Source of the DNA: Acidobacteriota bacterium
GTDB taxonomy: Bacteria; Acidobacteriota; Thermoanaerobaculia; Multivoradales; JAHEKO01
DNA length: 5,338 nt
NCBI GenBank assembly: GCA_006227875.1
Contig: SBFI01000239.1
Location: 1-5,338, forward strand
Direction of reading: 5' to 3'
Below are positions 4,581 to 5,338 of this stretch, in pieces; position 1 is the first letter of the stretch, and the number at the start of each line of letters is the position of its first letter. A program made the translations under genes and the position numbers. The notes under the pieces were generated by a model. That model searched no databases. It was not told the origin of the DNA and was given only the letters and a program-made list of their open reading frames with translations.

Positions 4581-5338
4581 TCAGCGGAAGTCGTGGCTCG
4601 GAGCCGCGGCGATGTCGCTCAACCGCCAAAAGCGCTCCGCCTTGAGCGACAGGGTGCCGTCCTTCTTCTGCAGGATCCCCTCCACCACCAGACCGGGGGA
4701 GCCGACGATGAGCTGTCGGTTGGCCTGCAGCAGATCGGGGGTGACCAGGGGGTGACCAGGGCCTGCGACATCCCGGTTTCGTCCTCCAGCGTGAGGAAGA
4801 GCAACCCCTTGGCGGTGCCCGGCCGCTGGCGGACGGTCACCGAGCCGGCGGTGCGCACCCGCTGGCCGTGAGCGCAGGCGCCCAGCTGGGCGGCCGGGAC
4901 GATCTGTTGCCGGTCGAGGCTCGGGCGCAGGTGCTCGAGAGGGTGCGGCCCGACGGTGAGCCCGGTGCCGGCATAGTCGGCGAGGGTCTCGTCGTAGGAG
5001 GACATCTCGGGAAGGGGGCTTGGGGGCTTGAGGGCTTGTGGGCTTGGCCCAACCACCCGCCCAGGGCCCGAGGTCTCGAGGTCTTGGGAGGGTGGGGGAG
5101 CGTCACGCCCCCAAGCCCACAAGCCCTCAGGGTGGGGGGCAGGGTCAAGCCCGTCTTCTTCGAACATCTCCCCCGCCGGCCGCGCCGCCTGCGCCGCCTG
5201 CCAGAGCGCCGCCCGCCGGGTGAGCCCCAACGAGCCCAGCGCTCCCACCTCGGCCAGCACGTCGAGCTCCTCGCGGCGCAACCGGCAGCGGCGGGTCAGG
5301 TCGTCGACACTGCGAAAGGGTCGCTTGGCCTGCTCGCG
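4581..5338 (-). CDS. dnaE2: Error-prone DNA polymerase DnaE2 (ImuC), C-terminal part, frameshifted
   Basis: C-terminal about 250 codons of the alpha-subunit-like translesion polymerase of the ImuA-ImuB-DnaE2 mutasome, which copies damaged DNA in SOS mutagenesis. The frame enters at the right edge. It reads through FRSVDDLTRR and the helix-hairpin-helix-like LAEVGALGSLGLTRRAALWQ, then LPEMSSYDETLADYAGTGLTV, and the DnaE2 OB-fold signature RQRPGTAKGLLFLTLEDETG. After ALVTP (about 4748) a perfect 11-bp duplication shifts the frame, and the literal frame stops at 4619. Reading with one copy removed restores DLLQANRQLIVGSPGLVVEG, then KAERFWRLSD, and ends in SHDFR at TGA 4583-4581, the normal type of DnaE2 end. 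As given, about 51 native residues of the OB-fold are replaced by 43 unrelated ones. A repeat-rich linker insertion lies upstream at about 5016-5152. No imuA or imuB gene and no LexA box are in view. Confidence 0.92.
4737..4758. repeat. Perfect 11-bp tandem duplication that frameshifts dnaE2
   Basis: GGGGGTGACCA occurs twice head to tail (4737-4747, 4748-4758). Deleting one copy rejoins the two halves of the conserved DnaE2 C-terminus exactly (ALVTP directly followed by DLLQANRQ), so the duplication is the cause of the frameshift. Replication slippage or an assembly error could each produce it. Confidence 0.92.
5016..5047. repeat. Four tandem 8-bp repeats GGGCTTGN in dnaE2
   Basis: Copies at 5016-5023, 5024-5031, 5032-5039 and 5040-5047 read GGGCTTG plus G, A, T, G. 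The same motif occurs inverted at 5111-5118, 5119-5126 and 5145-5152. On the coding strand they give a low-complexity Pro/Ser/Lys linker (around PSPQALKPPSPL) just before the conserved LPEMSSYDE. They look like a short-tandem-repeat insertion tolerated in a loop. Confidence 0.85.
5029..5129. repeat. Long interrupted palindrome (19-bp perfect arms) inside dnaE2
   Basis: The 19-bp arm at 5029-5047 is a perfect inverted copy of 5111-5129. Nested inside is a second inverted pair, CCACCCGCCC (5053-5062) and GGGAGGGTGG (5086-5095), with one mismatch. The centre contains CGAGGTCT twice in tandem (5069-5076, 5077-5084). The whole could fold into a long hairpin yet keeps the reading frame. Structure and in-frame placement recall palindromic elements inserted in coding genes, such as Rickettsia palindromic elements, but no relationship to that family is shown here. 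Confidence 0.8.

Noticed and set aside
5029..5129. Long palindrome as a transcription terminator
   Set aside because: It lies inside the dnaE2 reading frame, is very GC-rich on both sides and has no T-run.

Overview
The window is GC-rich, densely coding on the minus strand only, and comes from a Gram-negative bacterium that has type IV pili, sigma-54 regulation and the mutagenic polymerase DnaE2. The cysteine-rich 'CGDGxCxxGE...DCG' and 'DGxDNDCD' repeats are typical of Myxococcota/Desulfobacterota-like lineages and of some Acidobacteriota. That taxonomic suggestion is inference; no marker gene in the window fixes it.

Layout, in the direction of transcription (right to left). (1) 5338-4581: the C-terminal part of an error-prone DNA polymerase DnaE2/ImuC. 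It carries a palindromic, short-tandem-repeat insertion in a linker (about 5016-5152). It is thrown out of frame near its end by a perfect 11-bp tandem duplication (4737-4758). (2) 4580-4396: a 185-bp intergenic region with what looks like a complete sigma-54 control region for the genes to its left. It holds a near-consensus -24/-12 promoter, a sequence fitting the IHF consensus, one palindrome abutting the promoter, and two further palindromes at the distance where enhancer-binding activators sit. (3) 4395-4099: a small unrecognised gene of 98 codons that starts with GTG. (4) 4106-1: a very large secreted PilY1-like pilus-tip protein. It overlaps the stop of gene 3 by 8 bases and runs off the left edge after 1368 codons.

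The PilY1-like protein has a signal peptide, an N-terminal von Willebrand A (VWA) domain with a MIDAS motif, four tandem 57-residue modules with 10 cysteines each, an acidic beta-sandwich-like domain, and the start of the C-terminal PilY1 beta-propeller. The window ends inside a candidate calcium-binding loop of that propeller. The cysteine modules and the beta-sandwich appear to be inserted between the two halves of an otherwise ordinary PilY1.

The most interesting reading is a sigma-54-driven two-gene operon, with an unknown small protein translationally coupled to an enlarged pilus-tip adhesin. It sits next to, and is probably functionally unrelated to, a damaged dnaE2 gene. No RNA gene, CRISPR array, transposase or clear factor-independent terminator was seen.
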